A stretch of 64,000 nt of DNA from Salinimonas marina (GTDB taxonomy: Bacteria; Pseudomonadota; Gammaproteobacteria; Enterobacterales; Alteromonadaceae): the NCBI RefSeq assembly GCF_015644725.1, contig NZ_CP064795.1:618501-682500 (forward strand), read 5' to 3'. How positions within the stretch are numbered: the stretch's first letter is position 1; every line of letters starts with the position of its first letter. This document shows, piece after piece, positions 54,704 to 63,688 of the stretch. The notes under the pieces were generated by a model. The model searched no databases and was not told the DNA's origin. It saw only the letters and a program-made list of their open reading frames with translations. The translations under genes were made by a program, and so were the position numbers.

Positions 54704-55468
54704 ATGCTGAACAAAAGAAAGAGACGTAACGCCCGCAGTAGTGAAAATTTTTCTGCAGAGGAAATCGCCCGCTTTGATAAAGTGGCTGAGACCTGTCGGG
54801 ACCCGGAAGGTGAGTATACGACAGCGTTGGAATTTAACCGGGCCCGCACCGCCATCATGCTCCATGAGATTTGTCATCACTTTGGACGTTCTCACGATAA
54901 AGATAATGCGTTTCACGATTTAAACATTCTGGATGTGGGATGCGGTGGGGGCCTGATTAGTGAAGCCGTGGCTACGAAAGGTGCTCACGTCACCGGCATC
55001 GATGCCAGTAATATCAGTATTGAAGTGGCCAGGCGTCATGCCGAGCACGAGGGATTGGCTATCGACTACAAACATTGCCTGGTGGAAGAACTGGATAATG
55101 CACAAAAGTTCGATGTAGTTATAAATGCTGAAGTTGTCCAGCATGTGGCTGATCAGGCTGACATGATAAAGGACTGTGTTCGTCTGGTGAGACCAGGAGG
55201 CATGCTTATTCTGGCCACCATCAACCGTACACTTACCAGTTATTTGGTGACGATCGTCGGCGCAGAGTTTGTTATGGGCTATTTGCCAAAGGGGACTCAT
55301 TCCTGGCGTAAGTTTGTAAAACCTCGACAGTTAGACAAGTGGGTAGGTCGAGACTTCTATAAAACCTTCAAGTGCGGTATGACGATGAACCCTTTCAATA
55401 AAAAATGGCGGCGTAGCAAAGGAATGCGAGTGAATTACATGCAGTGCTACCACTACGCGGAAAAATGA
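54704..55468 (+). CDS. UbiG/Coq3-like SAM-dependent methyltransferase
   Basis: This 254-residue protein has a class I methyltransferase domain with motif I ILDVGCGGGLISEAVA (about residues 76-91), acidic post-I VTGIDASNISIEVARRHA, and FDVVINAEVVQHVADQADM at the motif II position. The start EIARFDKVAETCRDPEGEY and the end VNYMQCYHYAEK strongly resemble UbiG, which O-methylates ubiquinone precursors. Because a housekeeping UbiG is usually elsewhere and differs (EVLEHV), this may be a paralogue with another substrate. It is monocistronic. Confidence 0.83.
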   Translation: MLNKRKRRNARSSENFSAEEIARFDKVAETCRDPEGEYTTALEFNRARTAIMLHEICHHFGRSHDKDNAFHDLNILDVGCGGGLISEAVATKGAHVTGIDASNISIEVARRHAEHEGLAIDYKHCLVEELDNAQKFDVVINAEVVQHVADQADMIKDCVRLVRPGGMLILATINRTLTSYLVTIVGAEFVMGYLPKGTHSWRKFVKPRQLDKWVGRDFYKTFKCGMTMNPFNKKWRRSKGMRVNYMQCYHYAEK

Positions 55469-56009
55469 AATATCCCGCATTAATGTGATGGTTTTATTAG
55501 CTTACGCTCCAATTCTCAATGGTTACTTCTTCAGATTAGATGATAGAGATTAGACAATAGGACAGCCACAAACTTTATCTGCTATAAGTTTCCGTGCTTC
55601 ATGAAGTTCTTAGGTTTTTTAACGAAGGCTCATAGTAAGGCTTATAGCACAGTCACTTTTCGATCCTCTTTGCCTAGCCAGCCCCTAGTTTTCCAATGGG
55701 CTGCTAACCGGGCGATGTCCCTTTCTTTGCTATAAACCTCTCGTCCCTGCGCAGCGAAGGCTCATAGCACAGTCACTTTTTGATCCTCTTTGCCTAGCCA
55801 GCACCCCAGCTTTCCATGGGCTGATAACCGCGCCATGTCCCCTTATTTGCTATAAACCTCTCGTCCCTGTGCAGTGCATACGTATTCAATCCGATTCTCG
55901 ACAAAACTCTCTAGCGTGGCCGTCCCGGTTAACATATGGTTACACAAACAAATATTTAACAATTTAAAGCTTATTTTTAACACGGGATAAAACTAGACAG
56001 GGCGGGACA
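55469..56009. other. Intergenic with a tandem repeat, no gene seen
   Basis: It holds the two-unit 120-base repeat described separately and the leader of the PEP-CTERM protein gene. Confidence 0.5.
55643..55876. repeat. Two tandem copies of a 120-base unit
   Basis: The unit starts at ATAGCACAGTCACTTTT and ends near CTCGTCCCTGCGCAG. AGTCACTTTT occurs at 55651 and 55771, exactly 120 bases apart, and the copies are roughly 90 percent alike. Each unit contains TTTGCCTAGCCAGC and TTGCTATAAACC, with several substitutions but the same order. It may be two remnants of a small non-autonomous element or duplicated regulatory DNA. Confidence 0.7.
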
Positions 56010-56636
56010 ATGAAATTTACATTTATAATTGCTGCAACTTTACTGGTAATGAGCACACCAACCAGTGCTAATTTGATCTCCAACGGAGATTTTCAAACCT
56101 GCGATTTTACTCATTGGGGGCTGGATACAGATGGGTTTGGAGAACCTGCTGATACCAGTAACTTTACCATAATTGATGAGGCAGGGCAGTGCTCGGCGCA
56201 AGTAAGCACGGGCAATCCTTTTGCTACTGAATTTGCTAACACCCTGTTTACCAATCTGGATTTGTCGAGTGTGTCACCAGATGCGATTCTGGACTTGCAA
56301 TTTGACTGGACTTTTTCTGGTTTCGATCTTCAAACAGATGAGTTTTCCGACGCTTTCAGCGTAGTACTTAACAACGGTATGGACCTTGAGGAGCTATTGT
56401 TCGTCTTTGAAGATGGAAGTGGCACATTTTTCACCCAGTTAGATGCAAGCTACGATGGCTTCTCACTCGACTTTGCTCTTCTGCCAGGCTTCAATGCAGA
56501 GTCGTATGCTTCCATCTTCACATTAGACAATGTGGCGTTGACTGAACGTGTTGAAGTGACTGCACCACACACTTCATTATTGATTGCATTTGGTCTGTGT
56601 GCTGTGGCGCTACGCCGCAAATTACAACAGCAATAA
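56010..56636 (+). CDS. Secreted PEP-CTERM-like protein
   Basis: This 208-residue protein has a signal peptide (MKFTFIIAATLLVMSTPTSA), a beta-sandwich body beginning NLISNGDFQTCDFTHWGLDT, typical of carbohydrate-binding-like PEP-CTERM proteins, and a C-terminus VTAPHTSLLIAFGLCAVALR with a basic tail RRKLQQQ. The tail matches the exosortase sorting signal in its short form (Pro before a membrane helix, then basic residues). I infer export, anchoring and processing by an exosortase that is not in the window. It is 11 bases upstream of the pullulanase gene, so they probably share a transcript. Confidence 0.8.
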   Translation: MKFTFIIAATLLVMSTPTSANLISNGDFQTCDFTHWGLDTDGFGEPADTSNFTIIDEAGQCSAQVSTGNPFATEFANTLFTNLDLSSVSPDAILDLQFDWTFSGFDLQTDEFSDAFSVVLNNGMDLEELLFVFEDGSGTFFTQLDASYDGFSLDFALLPGFNAESYASIFTLDNVALTERVEVTAPHTSLLIAFGLCAVALRRKLQQQ

Positions 56637-56647
56637 GGATTGTTGCA

Positions 56648-59600
56648 ATGAAAAAACTAACGTTTATTTGTTTGCCCCTATTGGCATTGGCTAGTTCCCC
56701 TCGCAGGCTGATTGGCAAAACATTCAAGCCGCTGATACCAGTTATCCAAGCCGCCCGGCGTTTGACCGGAAAAATCGTGAGTACGTTTCCACCATTCGCA
56801 TTAAAAATACCAGTGACCAAAAGATTACTGGTCCAATTCGCCTGCTGTTCGATGCCACCAGCCATACACTGCTTAATGCCAGTGGTGAAGAAAGCGGTGT
56901 GCCTTATCTTGAGTTAGCCAACCCTGAACTAAAACCTGGCGATAGTGCGAACATCACAGCAAGGCTGGCACCTAAAAGAGCCGCTGTATCGTTCGACCTT
57001 CGCGTTCAGGCAAATATAAACGATGAGTCTGGCACAGGACTGGATTTAGCTGACAACCAAATTGCGGTGTTCTACAGCCGCGAGGACGGGCAATATGATG
57101 GTTGGGGGTTACATCTGTGGAATGGTCAGGCCTGTGGCAATTATGCGCCCGCCACCACCCAAAGCACATATTTCAGTAATTGGGCCGACCCTTACCCCGC
57201 TGATGGGGTGCATCCGGAATACGGCGCTTACTATATTCTGTCGGTCGAGCCCGGTGCAGAGTGTTACAACTTCATCGTGCATAAAGGTAACGACAAAGCA
57301 CTGGGCGGTGGCGACAGCCGCTTTGAGCCCGAATTTGGTAACCAGGCGTTTACGTTTAACGGTCATCCTGAGCTGTGGTACACCCCGGTGACCAGCCGGC
57401 CACAATTTCTGGACGGTGCAAGAGCGCACTGGATGGACGACGATACCCTTTTATGGCGCACGGACTACAGCGATGCGGCAACGGTTACGTTGTACCATTC
57501 AAGCGATGCCAGCCTTGATGTACCTAATGCCGGAGTGTCGTTACTGAATGTTGGTGCGTTGGACTCTGCCAATCAACTGCCGTTACAGCAGCAAAATGTC
57601 GAGCAGGCTCACTATGAAAACAACCCGCATCTGAATGGTTTTACCGGTTTTGGTGTGCAGGTTACAGAGCAGCAAGCTAAGTCCATGCTGACCGGTCAGC
57701 TTGTTGCCGTGGCAGCCGACGCGAACGGTAACATTTTAGATGCGACACGGGTACAGATCCCAAGAGTGTTAGATTATTTGTATACACGAACTGCCAATGA
57801 TGCCGATGAAGCCGAGCTGGGGGTAAAGTACCAGGGGAGTAATGTGACGGCATCGGTATGGGCGCCCACTGCGCAGTCGGTGAATCTGAAGATTTACAAC
57901 AAAGAAAAAGTGCTGCAAAGCACAGTTGCGATGACCTTAGAGCCAGGCTCTGGGGTGTGGCATTACACCGGCGACAAGGCAACCTTAGATCGCCAATTCT
58001 ATCGTTACGAGCTCTCTGTTTATCATCCGCTGACGCAGAATATTGAGCAACTTGAATCCACCGATCCTTACTCTGTGTCGTTGTCGACCAATGGCAGGTT
58101 TACCCAATTTGTGAACCTGAATGATAACGACTTAAAACCAGCCGGGTGGGATAACCACATTGTTCCGACCGTTTCTGATCCCGAAGACATCACTATTTAC
58201 GAAAGTCATATCCGCGATTTCAGTATTCTTGATGAAAGCACCAGCCCGGAACACCGGGGTAAATACATGGCATTTACTGAGTCCAACTCGGTGCCGGTGC
58301 AGCATCTTCAGACATTGCAAAACGCAGGTCTGACGCACTTTCATATGCTCCCTGCCAATGACATAGCCACCATTCCTGAAGATGCACAGAGCAGGGTAGA
58401 TATTACTGATACTGTCGGCCGCCTGTGCAGTGTTAACGCCGCAGCACCGGTGTGCGGCACAGAGAATGACAACACCACCTTATTAGACGTGCTAGAAGGC
58501 TATTCGCCAGGGACGACTCAGGCCCAGGCGCTGGTCGAATCAATGCGCGCTTATGACGGGTTTAACTGGGGATACGATCCCCATCATTTTGCGGCCCCAG
58601 AAGGCAGCTATGCCACCGATCCCGATGGTACAGCGCGCATTGTTGAAATGCGTGCCATGAACCAGGCGCTGCATGAAATGGGTCTGCGCGTGGTGCTGGA
58701 TGTGGTCTATAATCACACCGCATCATCAGGGCTGTATGATAAATCGGTACTGGATAAGGTGGTGCCTGGGTATTATCAGCGTTTAAATGAAATTACAGGG
58801 CGAATCGAAAACTCGACCTGCTGCGAAAATACGGCCACGGAGCACGTGATGATGGCCAAACTGATGAACGACTCATTGGTCAGCTTTGCTGAACACTTTG
58901 GGTTTGATTCTTTCCGCTTTGATTTGATGGGGCATATTCCAAAGCAAGCGATACTTGATGCGCGCGAAGCAGTGCGCGCGGTGGACCCAGATACCTATTT
59001 TTACGGTGAAGGCTGGAATTTTGGTGAAGTGGTCAACAACCGTCGTTTCGAACAAGCCGCACAACTGAATATGGCCGGTACCGAAGTGGGCACGTTCTCC
59101 GACAGGCAGCGCGAGGCAGTGCGCAGTGCCGCACTGTTTACCAATGGCGGCAGTTTACACGACCAGGATACGATCCGAATCGGGCTGGTAGCGAATGTAG
59201 GAAGCTATCAGTTTGTGGCCGCCGATGGCACCTATCTTTCAGCCTATGATTACGAATGGAATGGTCAGCCGGCAGGTTACAGTGATGACCCTGCGGATAC
59301 GGTAAATTATATTTCGAAGCACGACAATGAAGCGCTGTGGGATGAGCTACAGTACGGCCTGCCGGAAGATATGCAAGTGGCTGACAGAGTGCGGGTGCAA
59401 AATGTGGCACTGTCCATTCCGCTGCTTAGCCAGGGTATTCCGTTTTTACATATGGGCTCTGATCTTATCCGTTCCAAATCCATGGACCGTAACACCTATG
59501 ATGCAGGTGATTGGTTCAACAAAGTAGATTTCACGAAAACCGAAAGTAACTGGAATATTGGCTTGCCCCTGGCGCAAGATAACCAGGCCCGGTGGGAAGA

Positions 59601-60723
59601 GATCCGTCAGGTTTCGGCCAATCCCAACTCACAGTTTGGCGCCCGGGAGATTCAGTTAACCTCGTCACTGTTCAATGAATTTTTGAACATTCGGGCAACC
59701 AGTAAGTTGTTCAGGCTGCCTACCGCAGAGGATGTATCGCAGCGCATCCGTTTTCACAATACTGGCAAAGAACAGGTTCAGGGCTTAATTGTGATGAGCC
59801 TGGACGACGGCATCGGCCTGGATGATATTGACCCGCACAATGATGCTGTGGTGGTGTTGTTTAACGGCACACAGTCCGAGCAGCAATTTCACATCGGCGA
59901 CGCCAGTGGCTTTACCTTGCACGAAAACCAACGAGCGTCGGCAGACGAGCGGGTACAGAGCGCATCGTTTAACAACGGAAACTTTAACGTGCCGGCACTG
60001 ACCACAGCGGTCTTTGTTAAGCCGCAGCAGTCAGCACAGGGGGTTGGTTTGTCGGCACGGCCTCCTTACGGTGACAGCACGGTGTATCTGCGTGGCAGTA
60101 TGAACGATTGGGACACCTCACAACCTCTTACCTATGTCGGTAACGATACTTATCGTGCAGAGTTTGAGTTTGTCACCGGCGTGTATGAGTTCAAGCTGGC
60201 TGACGAATTTTTCGATGTCGCCAATATTGGTGGGGGCTTCAGTGTGTCAGCCGGCCAGTCAGCAACACTGACCAATGGCGGAAACAACCTGACCCTTAAC
60301 GTGATAAGTGATGGTGCCTACACCTTTGAGGTTGATGCCAGTAATGCCGAGCGCCCAGTGCTGAGCATTGGGTCTGAAGATCCCAATGCAACACCAGCAC
60401 CCTATGGCGATACAACCATCTATATCCGTGGCATTATGGGTGACTGGGGGACGTCGAGACCCATGGAGTACGAAGGGGCGGGGGTGTATGCCATCATTTT
60501 TGCCGTCGATGCCGGGACTCATGAATTTAAAGTGGCTGAAGCCAACTGGTTATCGCCCAATTTAGGCAGTAATGGTGGCACCATCAATGTTGGCGAGTCA
60601 CTTACTCTGGAGCAGGGCGCTGGCAACATCCAATTGAACGTCAGCGAAACCCAGCTCGTCCGCTTTGCCATAGATGCCAGTAATCTCAGCGCACCCGTGG
60701 TGAGTGTAGAGACCGCACAGTAG
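56648..60723 (+). pseudogene. Secreted pullulanase (GH13), signal peptide frameshifted
   Basis: An ATG at 56648 starts MKKLTFICLPLLALASS, a signal peptide. After the C run at 56697-56700 one base is missing, and the body continues in another frame as QADWQNIQAADTSY to the stop at 60723, about 1358 residues once restored. Domains: pullulanase-associated beta module (about 100-260), CBM48-like part (about 390-480), catalytic GH13 with FNWGYDPHHF (about 637), VVLDVVYNHT, FRFDLMGH (nucleophile Asp), YGEGWNFGE (acid/base Glu, about 787) and SKHDNEALWD. Two related C-terminal repeats start PYGDSTVYLRGSMNDWD (about 1140) and PYGDTTIYIRGIMGDWG (about 1253), probably starch binding. The enzyme cleaves alpha-1,6 bonds of pullulan or starch outside the cell. 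Confidence 0.88.
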
Positions 60724-60943
60724 CACAGAGCGTTTGGGCGGGTAGAACACAAGATTTGGCCCGCCATACGCTTACTCATGTTGGATAGTGGTAATTATCA
60801 AAGCGATGGACAGTAGCCAGCAAAATGGCGTTATGTATGATCGAAGATTAGCTTTGCCTAGCGGTGAAAACAGGGCTTAGTCGGTCAAAGCCAAGGCTGC
60901 AGATTTGAAGGTTGTGCGGTAATAAGGTATTCAACGTATTTCA
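60724..60943. other. Intergenic after the pullulanase
   Basis: No feature recognised. Confidence 0.35.
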
Positions 60944-61080
60944 GACAAAAAAAGCGACTCACGTCGGTTCATCGTTATCTCTTTCATTGGTAAGAAAAGA
61001 GATGATACCAGTGGGCAGGCTTTAGATTCGTCGCCACGCAATGGGCCGACAGTCGGACGCCACGCCCGAAGGCAACGAAT
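60944..61080 (-). repeat. Decayed tRNA-Leu 3'-end plus terminator, left copy
   Basis: The segment starts with a terminator-like ACAAAAAAAGCGACTC and continues with GATACCAGTGGGCAGGCTTTAG, then GCCGACAGTCGGACGCCACG and GCCCGAAGGCAACG. It is strongly similar to 63042-63178 and partly to the 3' half of the tRNA-Leu gene at 63248. With the right copy it brackets about 2 kb containing a microcin cassette and an IS3 remnant, like an integration boundary. Confidence 0.65.
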
Positions 61081-61330
61081 AATTAAGAGTTAAAGTGTGC
61101 TTTAATTCACTAAAATCATGAATTTGGAAATAGTAGATGTAACTTTTCAGATTCTTTGCGTAACTGCTTATCTGTTTCCGCAAGCAAAAATTGTTTGTAG
61201 TACTCAATTTTAAGTTCAATAACATATGACTTTGATTAATGAGCCGCTAGTTCAAAACGGGTTGATGCCCATGTAAAGAGATCGATAGGGCATAAATAAT
61301 AGGTGAGCGGTGAATACAGGATGTGCATAC
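61081..61330. other. Intergenic, inner edge of the tRNA-flanked insert
   Basis: AT-rich with no coding frame supported. Homology to the copy 1 cassette starts near 61321. Confidence 0.4.
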
Positions 61331-61630
61331 TCAACGCCTTACCTGGACAAGTGTGGAGAATGGAAAGCCAAGTCTCGCCGTGCACATACAAACACTGAAG
61401 CCTAAAAGAAGCTTCAAATAGTTGTGGTTGTCATTAATTATGAGTTCGTCGAAAATGAGCCAAGCGGGTACGCCCAAAATACAGGTTGCAAGTACAGCTG
61501 AAAAAATACTAACGGTAAACGTAGTATCACAGGTTTGGCATGTAATTGTTTCGTGTACTAATAGCTCTGTTTTCTTAGACAGCTCTATAATGCTTTTGCA
61601 ACAAGGACAGTGACTTTCGTGTATACGCAC
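61331..61630 (-). CDS. Microcin-cassette copy 2: zinc-ribbon two-helix membrane protein (putative immunity)
   Basis: This intact 99-residue protein has a CPCC (about residues 8-11) and CQTC (about 33-36) zinc ribbon: MRIHESHCPCCKSIIEL and ETITCQTCDTTFTV. Two membrane helices follow, VSIFSAVLATCILGVPAWLI and YLKLLLGFSVCMC. It is the second gene after the GG-leader precursor on the same strand, separated by a conserved hairpin. Position and membrane topology suggest an immunity protein. The cytosolic zinc ribbon is unusual for such proteins and makes it a candidate for a new family. Confidence 0.65.
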   Translation of the reverse strand: MRIHESHCPCCKSIIELSKKTELLVHETITCQTCDTTFTVSIFSAVLATCILGVPAWLIFDELIINDNHNYLKLLLGFSVCMCTARLGFPFSTLVQVRR

Positions 61631-61648
61631 TTTTACGCTTCCAAAATA

Positions 61649-61672
61649 AGCGTACGGCTTTAGCCGTACGCT
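61649..61672 (-). terminator. Hairpin between precursor and putative immunity gene, copy 2
   Basis: AGCGTACGGCT pairs with AGCCGTACGCT, followed on the minus strand by TTATTTT. It is conserved in position and sequence with the copy 1 hairpin, as expected for a functional attenuator. Confidence 0.65.
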
Positions 61673-61679
61673 ATTATAG

Positions 61680-61853
61680 CTAGCGGGCTATCGACTTAGC
61701 ACCGTCGTACAAAGCTCCGCCAGCCATAGCTTGAGAAACAAACCTTACGGTTTTATATGAGCGATAAGCCCATACTGCTCCTGCACCTACCCAATAAAGC
61801 GCTACTATCCCGCCATTAATATCGTTCGTTTCCTTGACCGTTAGTTCTCTCAT
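61680..61853 (-). CDS. Microcin-cassette copy 2: GG-leader microcin precursor, intact
   Basis: The ATG at 61853 (AAAGGATATGAA just upstream) starts 57 residues. The leader MRELTVKETNDINGG has Leu at -12, Glu at -8, Ile at -4 and Gly-Gly. The 42-residue mature part starts IVALYWVGAGAVWAYRSYK and ends MAGGALYDGAKSIAR: a tryptophan/tyrosine-rich hydrophobic start, then GG and a basic end. I read it as a class II microcin/bacteriocin precursor cleaved after Gly-Gly during export. A longer upstream frame exists but would add a non-leader segment. No exporter gene is nearby. Confidence 0.78.
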   Translation of the reverse strand: MRELTVKETNDINGGIVALYWVGAGAVWAYRSYKTVRFVSQAMAGGALYDGAKSIAR

Positions 61854-62060
61854 TTCATATCCTTTTTCATTAAAACTCCATGTTCCGCTAATGATATATT
61901 CATTAGCGAGATAAAATTTACAGAAGCGTAAGGGCAAATGTAACTGAACTAATGTTCTATATTGTAGTTGAGTCTTGTGCCAAATCGCGCTGCAATTATA
62001 GACCTGTTGAAGTGACCTTTCCCCTGAACTAGCACCACTCTTTCGATGAGTTTTTTCATA

Positions 62061-62879
62061 TTATGCTGCCTGTTTCGCATACTCAACAGGCGGCAGATAA
62101 TTCAGTGAGCTATGTGGCCGAACATGGTTGTAATGCTCACGCCATAGATTTACTTCGTATCTTGCCTCGTCCATTGTTCTAAACCAATGCTGATTCAGAC
62201 ATTCGTTTCTGAACTTGCCGTTAAGGCTTTCCACGAAGGCATTTTGGGTCGGTTTACCAGGCTGGATAAAGCCAAGCTCAACACCCGTTTCCTTGCTCCA
62301 GAAGAACATCGCCTTACTGGTAAATTCTGTTCCGTTGTCGCAAATAACCTTTGCTGGTTTTCCTCGTTGCTCAATGAGCTGACTCAGGAAGCGTGCAACC
62401 TGACGACCGCTGATGGAGACAGAAACTAGTTGGCCGACCATTTCGCGAGAGTAATCGTCTACCACGTTCAGTACCCTAAAGCGCCTGCCGTTGCTAAGTT
62501 GATCAGATACGAAATCCATAGACCAGCGTTGATCTGGTGCTGTTGGTACCTCAAGCGGTTGTCTTGGTCGAGTCAGCTTCTTGCGCTTCTTCGTCCTTAC
62601 CTGCAACGCCTCTTCGGTATAAAGGCGGTAGGTATGCTTGCGGTTCACAACAAGCCCTTCGCCTTTGAGTAAACCATGCAGCATCAAATAACCATACCGA
62701 GGATACTGTGATGCTAATTCTTTCAACCGTGCGCGCACAGCGCTATCAGGCTTTGTCTTATGGCAATATCTGAATGCGGTTCGGCTGACACCAGCAAGCT
62801 TGCAGGCAACCCGTTCACTGAGCTTATATGCATCAATAAGGTGACGGGCGACAGGCTTTCTTGCTGCTGGCGTTACCAC
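62061..62879 (-). CDS. IS3-family transposase OrfB
   Basis: This 272-residue transposase has an HTH_21 start (SERVACKLAGVSRTAFRYCH) and an rve integrase core: RWSMDFVSDQL (first Asp), KVICDNGTEFTS (second Asp) and FIQPGKPTQNAFVESLNGKF (catalytic Glu). It ends RPHSSLNYLPPVEYAKQAA. It is normally made as an OrfAB fusion by -1 frameshifting at the A6G heptamer 62879-62885. OrfB is full length, but the orfA part is truncated. Confidence 0.92.
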   Translation of the reverse strand: MVTPAARKPVARHLIDAYKLSERVACKLAGVSRTAFRYCHKTKPDSAVRARLKELASQYPRYGYLMLHGLLKGEGLVVNRKHTYRLYTEEALQVRTKKRKKLTRPRQPLEVPTAPDQRWSMDFVSDQLSNGRRFRVLNVVDDYSREMVGQLVSVSISGRQVARFLSQLIEQRGKPAKVICDNGTEFTSKAMFFWSKETGVELGFIQPGKPTQNAFVESLNGKFRNECLNQHWFRTMDEARYEVNLWREHYNHVRPHSSLNYLPPVEYAKQAA

Positions 62880-63000
62880 TTTTTTGAAAGCACATCCTTC
62901 ATCGCTTCTACTTCTAAGAGCTTGTCAGCCAGCATCTTTTTCAGCTTGTTGTTCTCAGACTCAAGCTCTTTTAAGCGCTTGGTTTCGTTAACCTCATGGC
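62873..63000 (-). pseudogene. IS3-family OrfA, 3' fragment
   Basis: Only the last roughly 40 residues are left: NETKRLKELESENNKLKKML, then DKLLEVEAMKDVLSKKW, the leucine-zipper end of OrfA. The preceding frame is unrelated, tRNA-flanking DNA. The slippery sequence AAAAAAG for OrfAB fusion is still present at its end (62879-62885). Confidence 0.82.
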
Positions 63001-63041
63001 CGGCACTCGAACACAGCCCAGGCCTGGTGAACTCTGAAATT

Positions 63042-63178
63042 GAGACACAAAAAAACCGACTCAGAGGCCGGCTTATTGTTATCTCTTTCATTGGTAAGAA
63101 AAGAAGATGGTACCAGTGGGCGGGCTTTAGGTTGGTCGCCACGCGCGGGGCCGACACTCGGACGCCACGCCTGGGCGA
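63042..63178 (-). repeat. Decayed tRNA-Leu 3'-end plus terminator, right copy
   Basis: It parallels the left copy at 60944-61080. Terminator-like ACACAAAAAAACCGACTC is followed by TTATCTCTTTCATTGG, GATGGTACCAGTGGGCGGG, then GCCGACACTCGGACGCCACG. The intact tRNA-Leu with the same 3' terminator lies directly to the right. Confidence 0.65.
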
Positions 63179-63201
63179 GGCAGTTCTGGTATTCCAGACA
63201 C

Positions 63202-63226
63202 AAAAAAACCGACTTGCGTCGGCTTA
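63202..63226 (-). terminator. Terminator of the tRNA-Leu gene
   Basis: On the minus strand AAGCCGAC and GTCGG form a stem (AAGCCGACGCAAGTCGG) followed by seven T, about 20 bases after the tRNA 3' end. Confidence 0.8.
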
Positions 63227-63247
63227 TTGTTTCTTCTTGAAAGAAGA

Positions 63248-63332
63248 TGGTACCAGTGGGCGGACTTGAACCGCCACGCCCGAAGGCAACGGATTTTGAA
63301 TCCGTCATGTCTACCAATTCCATCACACTGGC
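63248..63332 (-). tRNA. tRNA-Leu (anticodon CAA)
   Basis: The 85-base cloverleaf folds from GCCAGTG (5', ending at 63332) with CACTGGT plus ACCA at the other end. D-arm ATGGAATTGGTAGACAT, anticodon arm ACGGA-TTCAAAA-TCCGT (anticodon CAA), long variable arm TGCCTTCGGGCGT and T arm GGCGG-TTCAAGT-CCGCC are all present, and the CCA end is encoded. The long variable arm marks a class II tRNA, consistent with leucine. The 3' part is duplicated in decayed form at 60.9 and 63.1 kb. Confidence 0.95.
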
Positions 63333-63407
63333 TTGGATAGGTGTGCTATCGCTACGAAAAGCATTATAGCGATGTGTTAATGACATACAAGCTTTTTTCT
63401 TGCAAAG

Positions 63408-63623
63408 TCAGTTAACTGCCCAGCTTTTGAACAAAGCGTCCCGAATACAGGCATCAAAAGCATAAATCCGCTCCCCGGCCTGACGATTCAGAAATTTTCT
63501 GATGGTATTTTTACAATATTTTCCCATAGCGGGTTTATTCAACTTGCACCTTGCGTCGTGGGTTCGGGCAACCTGCGTATCTATGCCAGGAGAAAACCTC
63601 AGTCCAGTCAGTAATTTTTCCAC
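63408..63623 (-). CDS. Uncertain 71-residue protein
   Basis: This minus-strand frame codes a basic, helical protein (GKYCKNTIRKFLNRQAGERI) with no recognised motif. It is divergent from the RDD gene and lies near the tRNA. It may be a small gene or chance; composition is compatible with either. Confidence 0.25.
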   Translation of the reverse strand: MEKLLTGLRFSPGIDTQVARTHDARCKLNKPAMGKYCKNTIRKFLNRQAGERIYAFDACIRDALFKSWAVN

Positions 63624-63688
63624 TGTCTTCGTTGTATCTTATTGAAACTATGGCAGACTCAATTTATTAAACTTATTTGGAAATTTCA

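Larger units (their letters stand above)
62008..63000 (-). mobile_element. IS3-family element (IS407-like), truncated at the orfA end
   Basis: The right end starts near 62008 with TGAAGTGACCTTTCCCCTGA, typical of IS3 tips. The orfB is complete and the end of orfA is present, but the 5' part of orfA and the left tip are missing at about 63000, where tRNA-Leu-derived sequence begins. The element cannot transpose by itself. Confidence 0.75.
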
